Positions 34,521 through 44,262 of a DNA stretch of 56,450 nucleotides are shown piece by piece (position 1 is the stretch's first letter; each line of letters begins with the position of its first letter). The translations under genes and the position numbers were made by a program. The stretch lies in the NCBI GenBank assembly GCA_035569235.1, contig DATMND010000015.1, forward strand, positions 1-56,450. The letters are read 5' to 3'. Below the pieces are notes generated by a model, which had not been told where the DNA came from, ran no database searches, and saw only the letters and a list, made by a program, of their open reading frames with translations. The DNA is from JAMXLO01 sp035569235 (GTDB lineage Bacteria; Pseudomonadota; Alphaproteobacteria; Acetobacterales; Acetobacteraceae).

Positions 34521-35840
34521 TCACTTTGCAGCGTACGGCGAGGTGGGCGGCAACTTCAGCACGGGCTCGCGCTGCTGCAGCGACTTCGGCCAGACCACGT
34601 AGCTCTTGTCGTCGATATACTGGATGACCACGGGGAAGGCGCGTTCGTTCTGCCCAGCCATATCCGAATTTTCACCCGCGAACTTTGCGCCGAAACCGAG
34701 CATCGTTCCGCCGGACGGCACGTCGGTATCGAGTGCCGCTTTGCGCAGGGCGTCGGCACTGACGCCGCCGTATTTCTCGATCGCGCGCGGCAACACGTCC
34801 GACAGGAACAGGTAGGTGTTGGACGCCGCCATGCCGAGATGCGGCGACATCAGGATGGTGTCGGGCTTCGCTTTCATATACGCGTCGCCGACCATCTTGA
34901 TCAGTGGCGGCAACTCCGGCTTGAGCGCCTTGGGGTTGGTTTCCCAGATCGAGATCGGATCGACGTCGAAGAAGTAGTTGGCGTCGCTGCCGACCGCCTG
35001 CTTGATCCGAGTGTAGTCGGTATAGCCGGCGCCGTGACCGATAAGCGCGTCAAAGCGCAGGCCGAGTTCGCGTGCCTGGCGCAGGAACAGGCTGATGTCG
35101 GGGTTGTAGCCGGTATGGAAGATCACGTCCGGCCGCGCGCGCTTCAACTTGGTGACCAGCGACGACAGGTCGGGCGAAGTGATCGAGTAGCCCTCGTCCA
35201 GCACGACGTTGAGGCCAGACTCCTTGGCGCCCTCCTCGTTGCCCTTTGCCACGTCGACGCCGTACGCGCCGTCCTCGTGGATGATGGCGATGCGAACGTC
35301 CTTGGGATCTTTGCCGAGTTGCGCCTTGGCGTAGGCCGCGACCATCTCGGTTGAGGCCAGGCCCCATTGCACGCCGTAAGGCTGCGCGCGGAACACGTAT
35401 TTGAGGTGGTGGTCGCGCAGCACCGGCGAGGCGATGCAGGTGGTGATCCACATGAACTTCTTGAATTCCTCGATGCGCGCCGCAGCGGGAACGCATTCGG
35501 CTGAGGAGTAGAAGCCCAACAGCATATCCACCTTTTCCTGCTCGATCAGGCGGACGGCCTCATTGATCGCGACGTCAGGCTTGCTCTGCGCATCGGCGTA
35601 GATCGCATCGACCTTGTAGCCATCGACGCCGCCGTGCGCGTTGAACCAGTCGATCATGATCTTCGCCCCGAGATAGTGCAACTCGGAACCGCCGCCGGCG
35701 AACGGGCCGGTCAGGTCATAGACCACGCCGATCTTGATTGTCTTGCTGGCATCGTCCGCCTGGGCGGTAGCGGCCGCCGCCAGTAACAGCACGCCAGCCG
35801 CAAGTCCGCGGGCGATGCGGGCCAGTCCATATCGAAGCAT
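34521..35840 (-). CDS. ABC transporter periplasmic binding protein, branched-chain amino-acid type
   Basis: A 439-residue binding protein (Peripla_BP_6) with a Sec signal (ARGLAAGVLLLAAAATAQA). The mature part starts KTIKIGVVYDLTGPFAGGGS. Middle segments VRLIEQEKVDMLLGFYSS and VRIAIIHEDGAYGVDVAKGN are typical of the two lobes. It is the first gene of the first liv operon (binding protein, livG, livF, DUF3300, livH, livM). Such proteins bind amino acids, but many bind aromatic acids, amides or urea, so the ligand is open. Confidence 0.93.
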   Translation of the reverse strand: MLRYGLARIARGLAAGVLLLAAAATAQADDASKTIKIGVVYDLTGPFAGGGSELHYLGAKIMIDWFNAHGGVDGYKVDAIYADAQSKPDVAINEAVRLIEQEKVDMLLGFYSSAECVPAAARIEEFKKFMWITTCIASPVLRDHHLKYVFRAQPYGVQWGLASTEMVAAYAKAQLGKDPKDVRIAIIHEDGAYGVDVAKGNEEGAKESGLNVVLDEGYSITSPDLSSLVTKLKRARPDVIFHTGYNPDISLFLRQARELGLRFDALIGHGAGYTDYTRIKQAVGSDANYFFDVDPISIWETNPKALKPELPPLIKMVGDAYMKAKPDTILMSPHLGMAASNTYLFLSDVLPRAIEKYGGVSADALRKAALDTDVPSGGTMLGFGAKFAGENSDMAGQNERAFPVVIQYIDDKSYVVWPKSLQQREPVLKLPPTSPYAAK

Positions 35841-36140
35841 TTATCTCCCCCGTTTCGGCTATTTGCTTGTCAAGCAGCACTCCCCGTCCGGCCCCGTCCG
35901 GCAGCTTATGGAGGCGGAACGTCCGGCGTCAATCTGACAGCGCGCAAAAATCGCTCGCCTGTCGCCTCGGTTGGGGCAATAATTTCCCCGCACCCTTGCG
36001 GCGGGCCGGCCAGGCCAGCCGTCGGGACGGGCTGCCGCAGGTGGCTTCGGCGTGGGCCCCGGCCCGCGAAGACCCGGGAAAGCCCCGGGAAATTAACGCC
36101 GGTCGCGGCCATCGCGGCGACCGCACAGGGAGTGTACGAC
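35841..36140. other. Divergent intergenic region
   Basis: About 300 bases between two divergent binding-protein genes. I see no gene. CCCGGG at 36073-36078 and again at 36084-36089 can pair, and a GGTCGC/GCGACC inverted pair lies near 36100-36122, close to the start of the plus-strand gene. Promoters for both directions must lie here but are not clear. Confidence 0.45.
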
Positions 36141-37484
36141 ATGAACAGATCGCGCCGTGTGACGCGTCGCAATGCCTTGCAGTTGGGGGCGGCGGCAGCC
36201 GCGTTGCCGCTTGTGCATATCCGCACGGCGGGTGCCGCCGCCAAGCTGACGGTCGGCTTCTGGGACCACTGGGTGCCGCCGGCCAACGATGCGATGAAAA
36301 AGCAGGTCCAGGCGTGGGCCGACAAGAACAAGGTCGATGTGACGATCGATTTTATCACCTCGAACGGCTACAAGATCCAGATCACGCAGGCAGCAGAGGC
36401 ACAGGCGCGCACGGGGCATGACTTCCTGCCGTTCTACAACTGGGAGGTGAACACCTACGCCGATCAGCTCGAGCCGGTGGACGATGTCGTGAAGGCGATG
36501 ACCGGGCAATATGGTCTGTACAGCCCGATCCACGAGTACCTCTCGAAGATCAAAGGGCATTGGCGCGCGCTGCCGTCGAGCACCGGCACACTGAACCTGA
36601 ACTGTTGCGGACGGATCAGCCTGTTGAAGCAGCATGCCGGCGTCGATGTCCTGGCGATGTATCCCGCACACAAGTCGGACCCATCGGCTGCGGCGAGCTG
36701 GACCTACGACACGTTCCTGAAGGCGGCCGAGGCGTGCCAAAAGGCAGGGTTCGCGTTTGGACTGGGGTTGGGGCAGACCGGTGACTCGGTCAACAACACC
36801 GGCATCATCTATTCCGCATTCGGCGCCGAACTGGTGAACGCCAAGGGCGAGATCACCGTCGAATCCGATGCGATGAACGAACTGCTGGACTACGCCCGCA
36901 AGCTCGCCACGTTCCTGCCACCCGATACGGTGAGCTACGACGATGCATCGAACAACCGGGCACTGATCTCGGGGCAGAGTGCATTGATCATGAACCCGCC
37001 ATCGGCGTGGTCGGTTGCCAAGCGCGACGCGCCCAAGGTTGCCGAGGATTGCTGGACCTTCCCGTGCCCGGCGGGTCCGAAGGGCCGATACAACCCGTAC
37101 AACTACTGCTTCTTCGGCGTCTGGGAGTTCGGCAGCAACAAGACGGCCGCGAAGGAACTGGCGCAGTACCTGCAGGAGCGTCCGCAGGTGCAGGAACGCG
37201 ATACCGCCGCAAACGGCTATGACCTGCCGCCACTGATCAGCATGTCCGACTTCGAGATCTGGTCCGAGGTCGAGCCCCCGAAAGGCACCGTCTATAACTA
37301 TCCGATGCGGCCCTGGCATGATGCGCACGAGAACATCACCGCCTATCCCGCGCCGCCAGACATCGCCGCCCAGATGTACGCCCGTGCAATTCATCCCTCG
37401 ATGCTGGCCAGGATCCACTCAGGGCAGTCGAACAAGGAAGTGATCGCCTGGGCGAAGAACGAACTGGAAGGCTTTGTTCGCTGA
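36141..37484 (+). CDS. Orphan ABC sugar-type binding protein
   Basis: A 447-residue family 1 extracellular binding protein. ATG 36141 has AGGGAG upstream and gives a Tat-type signal (RSRRVTRRNALQLGAAAAAL, ending AGAAA). The mature part begins LTVGFWDHWVPPANDAMKKQ. Lobe motifs are LPFYNWEVNTYADQLEPVDD and FGVWEFGSNKTAAKELAQYL. No permease or ATPase follows; the next gene is the giant kinase after a hairpin and 414 bases. It may feed the MalFG-type pair at 26319-28144, which already has its own binding protein, or serve a distant transporter. Confidence 0.9.
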   Translation: MNRSRRVTRRNALQLGAAAAALPLVHIRTAGAAAKLTVGFWDHWVPPANDAMKKQVQAWADKNKVDVTIDFITSNGYKIQITQAAEAQARTGHDFLPFYNWEVNTYADQLEPVDDVVKAMTGQYGLYSPIHEYLSKIKGHWRALPSSTGTLNLNCCGRISLLKQHAGVDVLAMYPAHKSDPSAAASWTYDTFLKAAEACQKAGFAFGLGLGQTGDSVNNTGIIYSAFGAELVNAKGEITVESDAMNELLDYARKLATFLPPDTVSYDDASNNRALISGQSALIMNPPSAWSVAKRDAPKVAEDCWTFPCPAGPKGRYNPYNYCFFGVWEFGSNKTAAKELAQYLQERPQVQERDTAANGYDLPPLISMSDFEIWSEVEPPKGTVYNYPMRPWHDAHENITAYPAPPDIAAQMYARAIHPSMLARIHSGQSNKEVIAWAKNELEGFVR

Positions 37485-37512
37485 AGTCTCATTCGCCCAA
37501 CCCTGGGGGTGG

Positions 37513-37544
37513 CCGCCCGCCCGGTGCATCGACCGGCCGGGCGG
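37513..37544. terminator. GC-rich hairpin after the orphan binding protein
   Basis: CCGCCCGCCCGG (37513-37524) and CCGGCCGGGCGG (37533-37544) form a 12-bp stem with one mismatch and an 8-base loop, 29 bases past the stop. There is no run of T, so termination strength is uncertain. Confidence 0.45.
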
Positions 37545-37634
37545 TTGCCGATCACGGGGTCAACAATCGGTGAGCCTTGCGGCCTGGATCATTTCATAAT
37601 CTTCTCGATATTCAAGCTGAAGAATCACGTTGTG

Positions 37635-37653
37635 CGTTAGACATAATCTAACG
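37635..37653. promoter_or_regulatory. Inverted repeat, possible operator
   Basis: CGTTAGA-CATAA-TCTAACG is a perfect 7-bp inverted repeat in an AT-richer patch about 250 bases upstream of the giant kinase gene. It resembles a dimeric regulator site; no matching regulator is identified. Confidence 0.4.
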
Positions 37654-37898
37654 GTTGAGAATTTTGCCGACCTGGTCTGGTTATTTCTTGACTGAGGTGG
37701 CCACCCTTGGCCACATTCCAGCCTCCCGTACGACAAAAACAACGGGGGGCAGACAGGTTTCGCAGCGGTCTGCTCACGAACGGTCTATGAGCGGATGTCG
37801 CTCAACCGTGCACTGTTACACTGAATGCAACGCGTGTGGCGCGGACGATCGCGCCGGGGCGTTGGCGCGCGTGGAATGCCTGTCAGGAGCAAGCCCCC

Positions 37899-40800
37899 AT
37901 GGACCTGAATGACAACAGTGCCGTCAGCAGCGATGCAACCATCGCGAGTGCTGTCCAGGCCGAGGCTGCGGTTGTCGGCGATGCTCAGGGCCAAATCAAC
38001 GGCGGGACCAGCGGCCATCTCAACGGCCATGGATTTGGCATGCACGAGCTGCTGCACGCATTGCAGGCCATGCGGATCGGCGACTTTTCGGTGCGCCTGC
38101 CAAGTGACCAGACCGGGCTCGAAGGCAAGATCGCCGATACGTTCAATGAGATCGTCGCAGCCAACGAACGCATGGCCTCGGAATTGGAGCACGTCGGTCA
38201 GGTTGTAGGCCGCGAGGGAAAGACACGCACTAGGGTTAGGTTCGGCTTGCAGAGCGGCTCCTGGGGCGAGATGGAGACCTCGGTCAACAACCTGATCGAC
38301 GACCTGTTGTGGCCGACGACCGCAGTGACACACGCCATCACCGCGGTGGCGCAGGGCGACCTGCTGCAGACGGTGCGGCTGGATGTCGACGGCCGACCGC
38401 TGCAAGGTGAGTTCCTGCGGCTGGCCACCATCGTCAACACGATGATCAAGCAGTTGTCCGTGTTCACCTCTGAAGTGACGCGCGTGGCGCGCGAGGTCGG
38501 CACCGACGGCAAGCTCGGCGGCCAGGCGCAGGTGCGCGAGGTGACCGGCGTTTGGAAGGACCTTACCGAGTCAGTGAACTCGATGGCGTCCAACCTGACG
38601 GCACAGGTGCGCAACATCGCCGATGTTACGATCGCGGTAGCGAATGGCGATCTGTCAAAGAAGATCACGGTGGATGTGCGCGGCGAGATTCTGCAGTTGA
38701 AGGAAGCCATCAACACGATGGTGGACCAGTTGCGTTCGTTTGCTTCGGAAGTGACGCGCGTGGCGCGCGAGGTCGGCACCGAGGGCAAGCTCGGCGGGCA
38801 GGCGGTTGTGCCTGGCGTGGCCGGCACATGGAAGGACCTGACCGACAGCGTGAATGCGATGTGCGGCAACCTGACAGACCAGGTGCGCAACATCGCACAG
38901 GTGACGACCGCCGTGGCGCGCGGCGATCTGTCGCGCAAGATCACCGTGGACGTGCGCGGCGAAATCCTCGAGCTGAAGGACACCATCAACACGATGGTCG
39001 ATCAGCTCAACGCGTTCGCATCGGAGGTGACGCGCGTGGCGCGCGAGGTCGGCACCGACGGCAAGCTTGGCGGACAGGCGGTGGTGCCGGGTGTCGGCGG
39101 GACTTGGAAGGACCTGACGGACAACGTCAACTCGATGGCGGGCAACCTGACGGCACAGGTGCGCAACATCGCCGAGGTCGCGACCGCGATCGCCGGCGGC
39201 GATCTGTCGAAGAAGATCACGGTGAACGTGTCGGGCGAGATTTTGCAGCTGAAGGAGACCATCAACACGATGGTCGATCAGCTCAACGCGTTTGCCGGCG
39301 AGGTGACGCGTGTGGCGCGCGAGGTTGGCACCGAAGGGCGGCTAGGCGGACAGGCGAACGTGCTTGGCGTGGCGGGCACGTGGAAGGACCTTACCGAGAG
39401 CGTGAACTCGATGGCGTCAAACCTGACGGCGCAGGTGCGCAACATCGCGGAGGTCTCCACCGCCATCGCCAACGGCGATCTGTCGAAGAAGATCACGGTG
39501 AACGTGTCGGGCGAAATCCTGCAGCTGAAGGAGACCATCAACACAATGGTCGATCAGCTCAACCGCTTCGCCGGCGAGGTGACGCGCGTGGCGCGCGAGG
39601 TGGGCACGGAAGGGCGGCTCGGTGGACAGGCGCAGGTGTCCGGCGTGGCCGGCACGTGGAAGGACCTTACTGACTCCGTGAATTCTATGGCGTCCAACCT
39701 GACAGGGCAGGTGCGCAACATCGCCGAAGTCGCGACCGCAGTGGCGCAGGGCGATCTGTCCAAGAAGATCACGGTGAATGTGTCGGGCGAGATCCTGCAG
39801 TTGAAGGAGACCATCAACACGATGGTCGACCAGCTCAACGCGTTCGCCGGCGAGGTGACGCGCGTGGCGCGCGAGGTGGGCACCGACGGGCGTCTGGGCG
39901 GGCAGGCGAACGTGCCTGGCGTCGGCGGCACGTGGAAGGATTTGACGGACAGCGTGAATTCGATGGCGTCAAACCTGACGGGCCAGGTGCGCAACATCGC
40001 CGAGGTGGCGACAGCAATCGCCAACGGCGATCTGTCGCGCAAGATCACCGTCGATGTGCGCGGCGAAATCCTTCAGTTGAAGGAGACGCTGAACACGATG
40101 GTCGATCAGCTCAACCGTTTCGCCGGTGAGGTGACGCGTGTGGCGCGCGAGGTCGGCACGGAAGGGCGGCTGGGTGGGCAGGCACAGGTGCCGGGCGTTG
40201 CCGGCACGTGGAAGGACCTGACCGATAACGTGAACTCGATGGCGTCGAACCTGACGGCGCAGGTGCGCAATATTGCCGAGGTCACCACGGCTGTGGCGCG
40301 GGGCGATCTTGGTCGCAAGATCACCGTGGACGTGAAGGGCGAAATCCTTGAACTGAAAAACACTATCAACACGATGGTGGATCAGCTCAATGCGTTCGCC
40401 TCGGAAGTGACGCGCGTTGCGCGTGAGGTGGGAACCGAGGGCAAGCTCGGCGGGCAGGCAGCGGTCGCGGGCGTTGCCGGCACGTGGAAGGACCTGACCG
40501 ACAACGTCAATTTCATGGCGTCAAACCTGACGGGCCAGGTGCGCAACATCGCCGAGGTGGCTACCGCGATCGCCAACGGCGATTTGTCAAAGAAGATCAC
40601 GGTAGATGTGCGCGGCGAGATCCTGCTGCTGAAGGAGACGCTGAACACGATGGTGGAGCAGCTGCGCTCGTTTGCCGGCGAGGTGACGCGCGTGGCGCGC
40701 GAGGTCGGCACGGAAGGGCGGCTTGGCGGGCAGGCTGTGGTGCCCGGCGTCGGCGGCACATGGAAGGATTTGACCGACAACGTCAACCTGCTGGCGGCGA

Positions 40801-43800
40801 ACCTTTCCACGCAGGTGCGCAATATCGCCGAGGTCACCACGGCTGTGGCGCGCGGCGATCTGTCGCGCAAGATCACGGTGAACGTGTCCGGCGAGATCCT
40901 CGAGCTGAAAAACACGATCAACACGATGGTGGATCAGCTCAACGCCTTCGCCGGTGAAGTGACGCGTGTGGCGCGCGAGGTGGGAACCGAGGGCAAGCTT
41001 GGCGGACAGGCGCAGGTGCCGGGTGTTGCCGGCACCTGGAAGGACCTGACCGACACCGTGAATGTCATGGCCGCCAACCTCACCGAGCAGGTGCGCGGCA
41101 TCGTCAAGGTCGTCACGGCCGTCGCGAACGGCGACCTGAAGCAGAACCTGACGATGGCTTCCAAGGGCGAGGTCGCAGCACTCGCCGAGACGATCAACAA
41201 CATGACCAACACGCTCGCCACCTTCGCGGACGAAGTGACGACGGTGGCGCGCGAGGTCGGCGTGGAGGGCCGGCTTGGCGGTCAGGCGAACGTGCCGGGC
41301 GCCACCGGAACTTGGAAGGACCTGACCGGCAACGTGAACCTGCTGGCCGCCAACTTGACAACACAGGTGCGCGCCATAGCAGAGGTGGCGACCGCGGTCA
41401 CCAAGGGTGATTTGACACGATCGATCCAGGTCGAGGCACTCGGCGAGGTTGCTGAGCTGAAGGACAACCTCAACACGATGATCGACAATCTGCGGCTTAC
41501 GACGGACCGCAATACCGAGCAGGACTGGTTGAAGACCAACCTCGCGCGGTTCACCAACATGCTGCAGGGCCAGCGCGACCTGGCGACCGTCGGACGCATG
41601 CTGCTGTCGGAACTGGCTCCGCTGGTCGATGCGCAGAATGGCGTGATCTATCTGGTGGATCAGGAGGACACGCCGCACCTGCAGCTGCTGGCCGCCTATG
41701 CAGACGATGGCAAGGCAGGCCATCTCCAGCATTTGGATATGGGGCAGGGGCTGATCGGTCAGTGTGCGATGGACGGCAGGCGGCTGCTGATAACCACTCT
41801 CCCGTCACATGCGGTGCCGATCCGCTCGGGCCTGTTTCAGGTGGCGCCGAACAACGTGGTCGTGCTGCCGGTGCTGTACGAGGGCCAGGTGAAGGCGGTG
41901 ATCGAGCTCGCGTCGGTCGGCTCGTTCACCGATCTACAGATATCGTTCCTCGAGCAGCTCACCGCTGGCATTGGCATCGTGCTGAATTCGATCGAGGCCA
42001 CGATGCAGACCGAGGGCCTGTTGAAGCAGTCGCAGCAGCTTGCCACCGAGTTGCAGACTCGCCAGCGCGAGCTGCAGCAGACCAACGAGCAGTTGGAGCA
42101 GAAGGCGCAGCAGCTCGCTGAGCAGAATGTCGAGGTGGAACGCAAGAACCAGGAGATCGAGCAGGCGCGGCGTGCGGTCGAGGAGAAGGCGGCGGAACTC
42201 GCGCTGACATCAAAGTACAAGTCCGAATTCCTTGCCAACATGTCGCACGAGCTGCGCACACCGCTGAACTCGATCCTGATCCTGGGCCAGCAACTCGGCG
42301 ACAACCCGGACGGCAACCTGACGGCGCGTCAGGTCGAGTTCGCGCGCACCATCCACGGTGCAGGGACCGACCTGCTCAACCTGATCAGCGATATCCTCGA
42401 CCTGTCGAAGATCGAATCCGGTACCATGTCGGTCGATGCGGAGGAGCTGTTCCTGGCGAACCTGCAGGATACGGTAACGCGGCCGTTCCGCCATGAAGCG
42501 GAAAGCCGCGGCCTGTCGTTCGATGTGCAGGTCGATCCCGTTCTGCGCAGCATCACCACGGACAGCAAGCGCCTCCAGCAGGTGCTGAAGAACCTGTTGT
42601 CAAATGCCTTCAAATTCACCGAACATGGTGGCGTGCGGCTGAGCATTTCCGCCGTGACGGGCGGCTGGTCCGCGGATCACCCCGTACTGGGGCACGCGCC
42701 GACCGTGGTGGCATTCGAGGTTGCCGATACCGGTATCGGCATCCAGGCCGAAAAGCAGCGCATCATCTTCGAGGCGTTCCAGCAGGCCGATGCTTCCACC
42801 AGCCGCAAATACGGTGGGACGGGGCTCGGACTTGCGATCAGCCGCGAGTTGTCAAACCTGCTCGGCGGCGAGATCCAGTTGCGCAGCAGGCCTGGCGTCG
42901 GCAGCACGTTCACGCTCTATCTGCCGCTCATCTATATCGGCCCGGCGACGGCCAACCGGTTGCTGGACATCGAAACAGCGCCGCAGGTGAATGCCAACCT
43001 TCCCGGCGCGGCCCGGCTGGTCGAACGCCCCGCTGAGCAGGTGGCCGATGACAGGCAGAGCATCGCGCCAGGGGATACCGTGCTGCTGATTGTCGAGGAT
43101 GATCCGCACTATGCGCGGGTGCTTGTCGATCTCGCCCACGATCATGGATTGAAGGTGCTGGTCGCGATGCGCGGTGCCGATGCGCTGGCGCTGGCGCGCG
43201 ATTACCAGCCCGCCGCGGTGTCGCTCGATGTGTTCCTGCCCGACATGCTCGGCTGGACGGTACTCAGCCAGCTCAAGCAGAATCCGATGACGCGACACAT
43301 CCCGGTGCAGATCGTCACGCTGGACGAAGACCGCCAGCATGGCCTGGCACGCGGCGCATTCTCCTTCATGACCAAGCCGACCACGACCGAGGGGCTGCAG
43401 GAGGCGCTGACCAAGATCACCGACTATGTGAAGCCGCGCCGCAAGCGTCTGCTCGTGGTGGAGGATAACGCCGCCGAGCGGTTGTCCATCACCGAACTGC
43501 TCGGTCACGACGACATTGACATCGCCACCGTGGAGACCGGCGGCGAGGCGATCACGGCATTGCGCGATGATCCGTCCGATTGCGTGGTGCTCGACCTGCG
43601 TCTGCCCGACATGTCGGGTTTTGAGGTACTTGAGAAAATCCGCGACGACGACGCGTTGGTGAACGTGCCTGTCGTGGTGTTCACCGGGCGCGAGTTGTCG
43701 CCGGAGGAGGACGCGCAGCTTCACACCATGGCTCGCAGCGTCGTGGTGAAGGGCGTCGAATCGCCGGAGCGACTGCTCGACGAAACGGCGCTGTTCCTGC

Positions 43801-44246
43801 ATCGCGTGGTGTCCGACCTGCCAGCGGAAAAGCAGCGCATGCTGGAACGGCTGCACAGCTCGGACGAGAACCTGGTCGGACAGAAGGTGCTGCTCGTGGA
43901 CGACGATGCGCGCAACATTTTCGCCCTGAGTTCGGTGCTGGAGCGGCGCGGCATGGAAGTGCTTACCGCCACGACCGGCAGCGAAGCGATCGAACTGGTG
44001 CAGTCGACACCCGGCATTGCCATCTGTCTGATGGACATCATGATGCCGGAGATGGACGGGTATCAGACGATGGAGGTGATCCGTGCCAATCCTGCGTTCC
44101 GCCGATTGCCGATCATCGCGTTGACCGCGAAGGCGATGAAGGGCGATCGGGAGAAGTGCCTGGAGGCAGGTGCGTCTGACTATCTTGCCAAGCCGGTCAA
44201 CACCGAACAGTTGCTGTCGGCGTTGCGCATCTGGCTGCATCGCTAA
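37899..44246 (+). CDS. Giant hybrid histidine kinase with tandem HAMP array and three receivers
   Basis: A 2115-residue protein with no signal or membrane segment, so cytoplasmic. ATG 37899 has CAGGAGC upstream. Two divergent HAMP-like units (about 50-215) precede eleven near-identical 92-residue units, each with WKDLT (Trp at 219 to 1139 in exact steps of 92) and GDLSxKITV. Then come a GAF domain (about 1205-1370), a long coiled coil (about 1370-1440), HisKA with the phospho-acceptor in SHELRTPLNS (His1450) and a HATPase domain with NLLSNAFKFT and GGTGLGLAIS. Three receivers carry Asp1777, Asp1899 and Asp2046 with intact partner residues. The array is like that of fungal Nik1-type osmosensor kinases. 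There is no DNA-binding output domain. Confidence 0.95.
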   Translation: MDLNDNSAVSSDATIASAVQAEAAVVGDAQGQINGGTSGHLNGHGFGMHELLHALQAMRIGDFSVRLPSDQTGLEGKIADTFNEIVAANERMASELEHVGQVVGREGKTRTRVRFGLQSGSWGEMETSVNNLIDDLLWPTTAVTHAITAVAQGDLLQTVRLDVDGRPLQGEFLRLATIVNTMIKQLSVFTSEVTRVAREVGTDGKLGGQAQVREVTGVWKDLTESVNSMASNLTAQVRNIADVTIAVANGDLSKKITVDVRGEILQLKEAINTMVDQLRSFASEVTRVAREVGTEGKLGGQAVVPGVAGTWKDLTDSVNAMCGNLTDQVRNIAQVTTAVARGDLSRKITVDVRGEILELKDTINTMVDQLNAFASEVTRVAREVGTDGKLGGQAVVPGVGGTWKDLTDNVNSMAGNLTAQVRNIAEVATAIAGGDLSKKITVNVSGEILQLKETINTMVDQLNAFAGEVTRVAREVGTEGRLGGQANVLGVAGTWKDLTESVNSMASNLTAQVRNIAEVSTAIANGDLSKKITVNVSGEILQLKETINTMVDQLNRFAGEVTRVAREVGTEGRLGGQAQVSGVAGTWKDLTDSVNSMASNLTGQVRNIAEVATAVAQGDLSKKITVNVSGEILQLKETINTMVDQLNAFAGEVTRVAREVGTDGRLGGQANVPGVGGTWKDLTDSVNSMASNLTGQVRNIAEVATAIANGDLSRKITVDVRGEILQLKETLNTMVDQLNRFAGEVTRVAREVGTEGRLGGQAQVPGVAGTWKDLTDNVNSMASNLTAQVRNIAEVTTAVARGDLGRKITVDVKGEILELKNTINTMVDQLNAFASEVTRVAREVGTEGKLGGQAAVAGVAGTWKDLTDNVNFMASNLTGQVRNIAEVATAIANGDLSKKITVDVRGEILLLKETLNTMVEQLRSFAGEVTRVAREVGTEGRLGGQAVVPGVGGTWKDLTDNVNLLAANLSTQVRNIAEVTTAVARGDLSRKITVNVSGEILELKNTINTMVDQLNAFAGEVTRVAREVGTEGKLGGQAQVPGVAGTWKDLTDTVNVMAANLTEQVRGIVKVVTAVANGDLKQNLTMASKGEVAALAETINNMTNTLATFADEVTTVAREVGVEGRLGGQANVPGATGTWKDLTGNVNLLAANLTTQVRAIAEVATAVTKGDLTRSIQVEALGEVAELKDNLNTMIDNLRLTTDRNTEQDWLKTNLARFTNMLQGQRDLATVGRMLLSELAPLVDAQNGVIYLVDQEDTPHLQLLAAYADDGKAGHLQHLDMGQGLIGQCAMDGRRLLITTLPSHAVPIRSGLFQVAPNNVVVLPVLYEGQVKAVIELASVGSFTDLQISFLEQLTAGIGIVLNSIEATMQTEGLLKQSQQLATELQTRQRELQQTNEQLEQKAQQLAEQNVEVERKNQEIEQARRAVEEKAAELALTSKYKSEFLANMSHELRTPLNSILILGQQLGDNPDGNLTARQVEFARTIHGAGTDLLNLISDILDLSKIESGTMSVDAEELFLANLQDTVTRPFRHEAESRGLSFDVQVDPVLRSITTDSKRLQQVLKNLLSNAFKFTEHGGVRLSISAVTGGWSADHPVLGHAPTVVAFEVADTGIGIQAEKQRIIFEAFQQADASTSRKYGGTGLGLAISRELSNLLGGEIQLRSRPGVGSTFTLYLPLIYIGPATANRLLDIETAPQVNANLPGAARLVERPAEQVADDRQSIAPGDTVLLIVEDDPHYARVLVDLAHDHGLKVLVAMRGADALALARDYQPAAVSLDVFLPDMLGWTVLSQLKQNPMTRHIPVQIVTLDEDRQHGLARGAFSFMTKPTTTEGLQEALTKITDYVKPRRKRLLVVEDNAAERLSITELLGHDDIDIATVETGGEAITALRDDPSDCVVLDLRLPDMSGFEVLEKIRDDDALVNVPVVVFTGRELSPEEDAQLHTMARSVVVKGVESPERLLDETALFLHRVVSDLPAEKQRMLERLHSSDENLVGQKVLLVDDDARNIFALSSVLERRGMEVLTATTGSEAIELVQSTPGIAICLMDIMMPEMDGYQTMEVIRANPAFRRLPIIALTAKAMKGDREKCLEAGASDYLAKPVNTEQLLSALRIWLHR
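38553..41588 (+). repeat. 276-bp tandem coding repeat, 11 copies
   Basis: Inside the giant kinase gene, eleven consecutive 276-bp units encode 92-residue HAMP-plus-linker modules. The WKDLT codons at 38553 and 41313 are exactly ten periods apart. Inner copies are close to identical at DNA level; the last two diverge (for example GDLKQNLTM and GDLTRSIQV). Confidence 0.93.
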
Positions 44247-44262
44247 CGGTGGAGACACGTCC

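Larger units (their letters stand above)
37485..37898. other. Intergenic region upstream of the giant kinase
   Basis: 414 bases without a convincing gene. A GC-rich hairpin lies at 37513-37544. The stretch 37580-37700 is clearly AT-richer than its surroundings and holds a perfect 7-bp inverted repeat (37635-37653). A promoter for the kinase gene is expected here. The ribosome site CAGGAG is at 37884-37889. Confidence 0.5.

Noticed and set aside
38552..39673. Other-frame open frames over the HAMP repeats that look repeated themselves
   Set aside because: Their repetition only reflects the 276-bp DNA repeat of the kinase gene; base use and motifs support only the kinase frame.
38553..41588. 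CRISPR-like or satellite array
   Set aside because: The period is 276 bp, there are no spacers, and the whole array is an open coding frame for HAMP modules.
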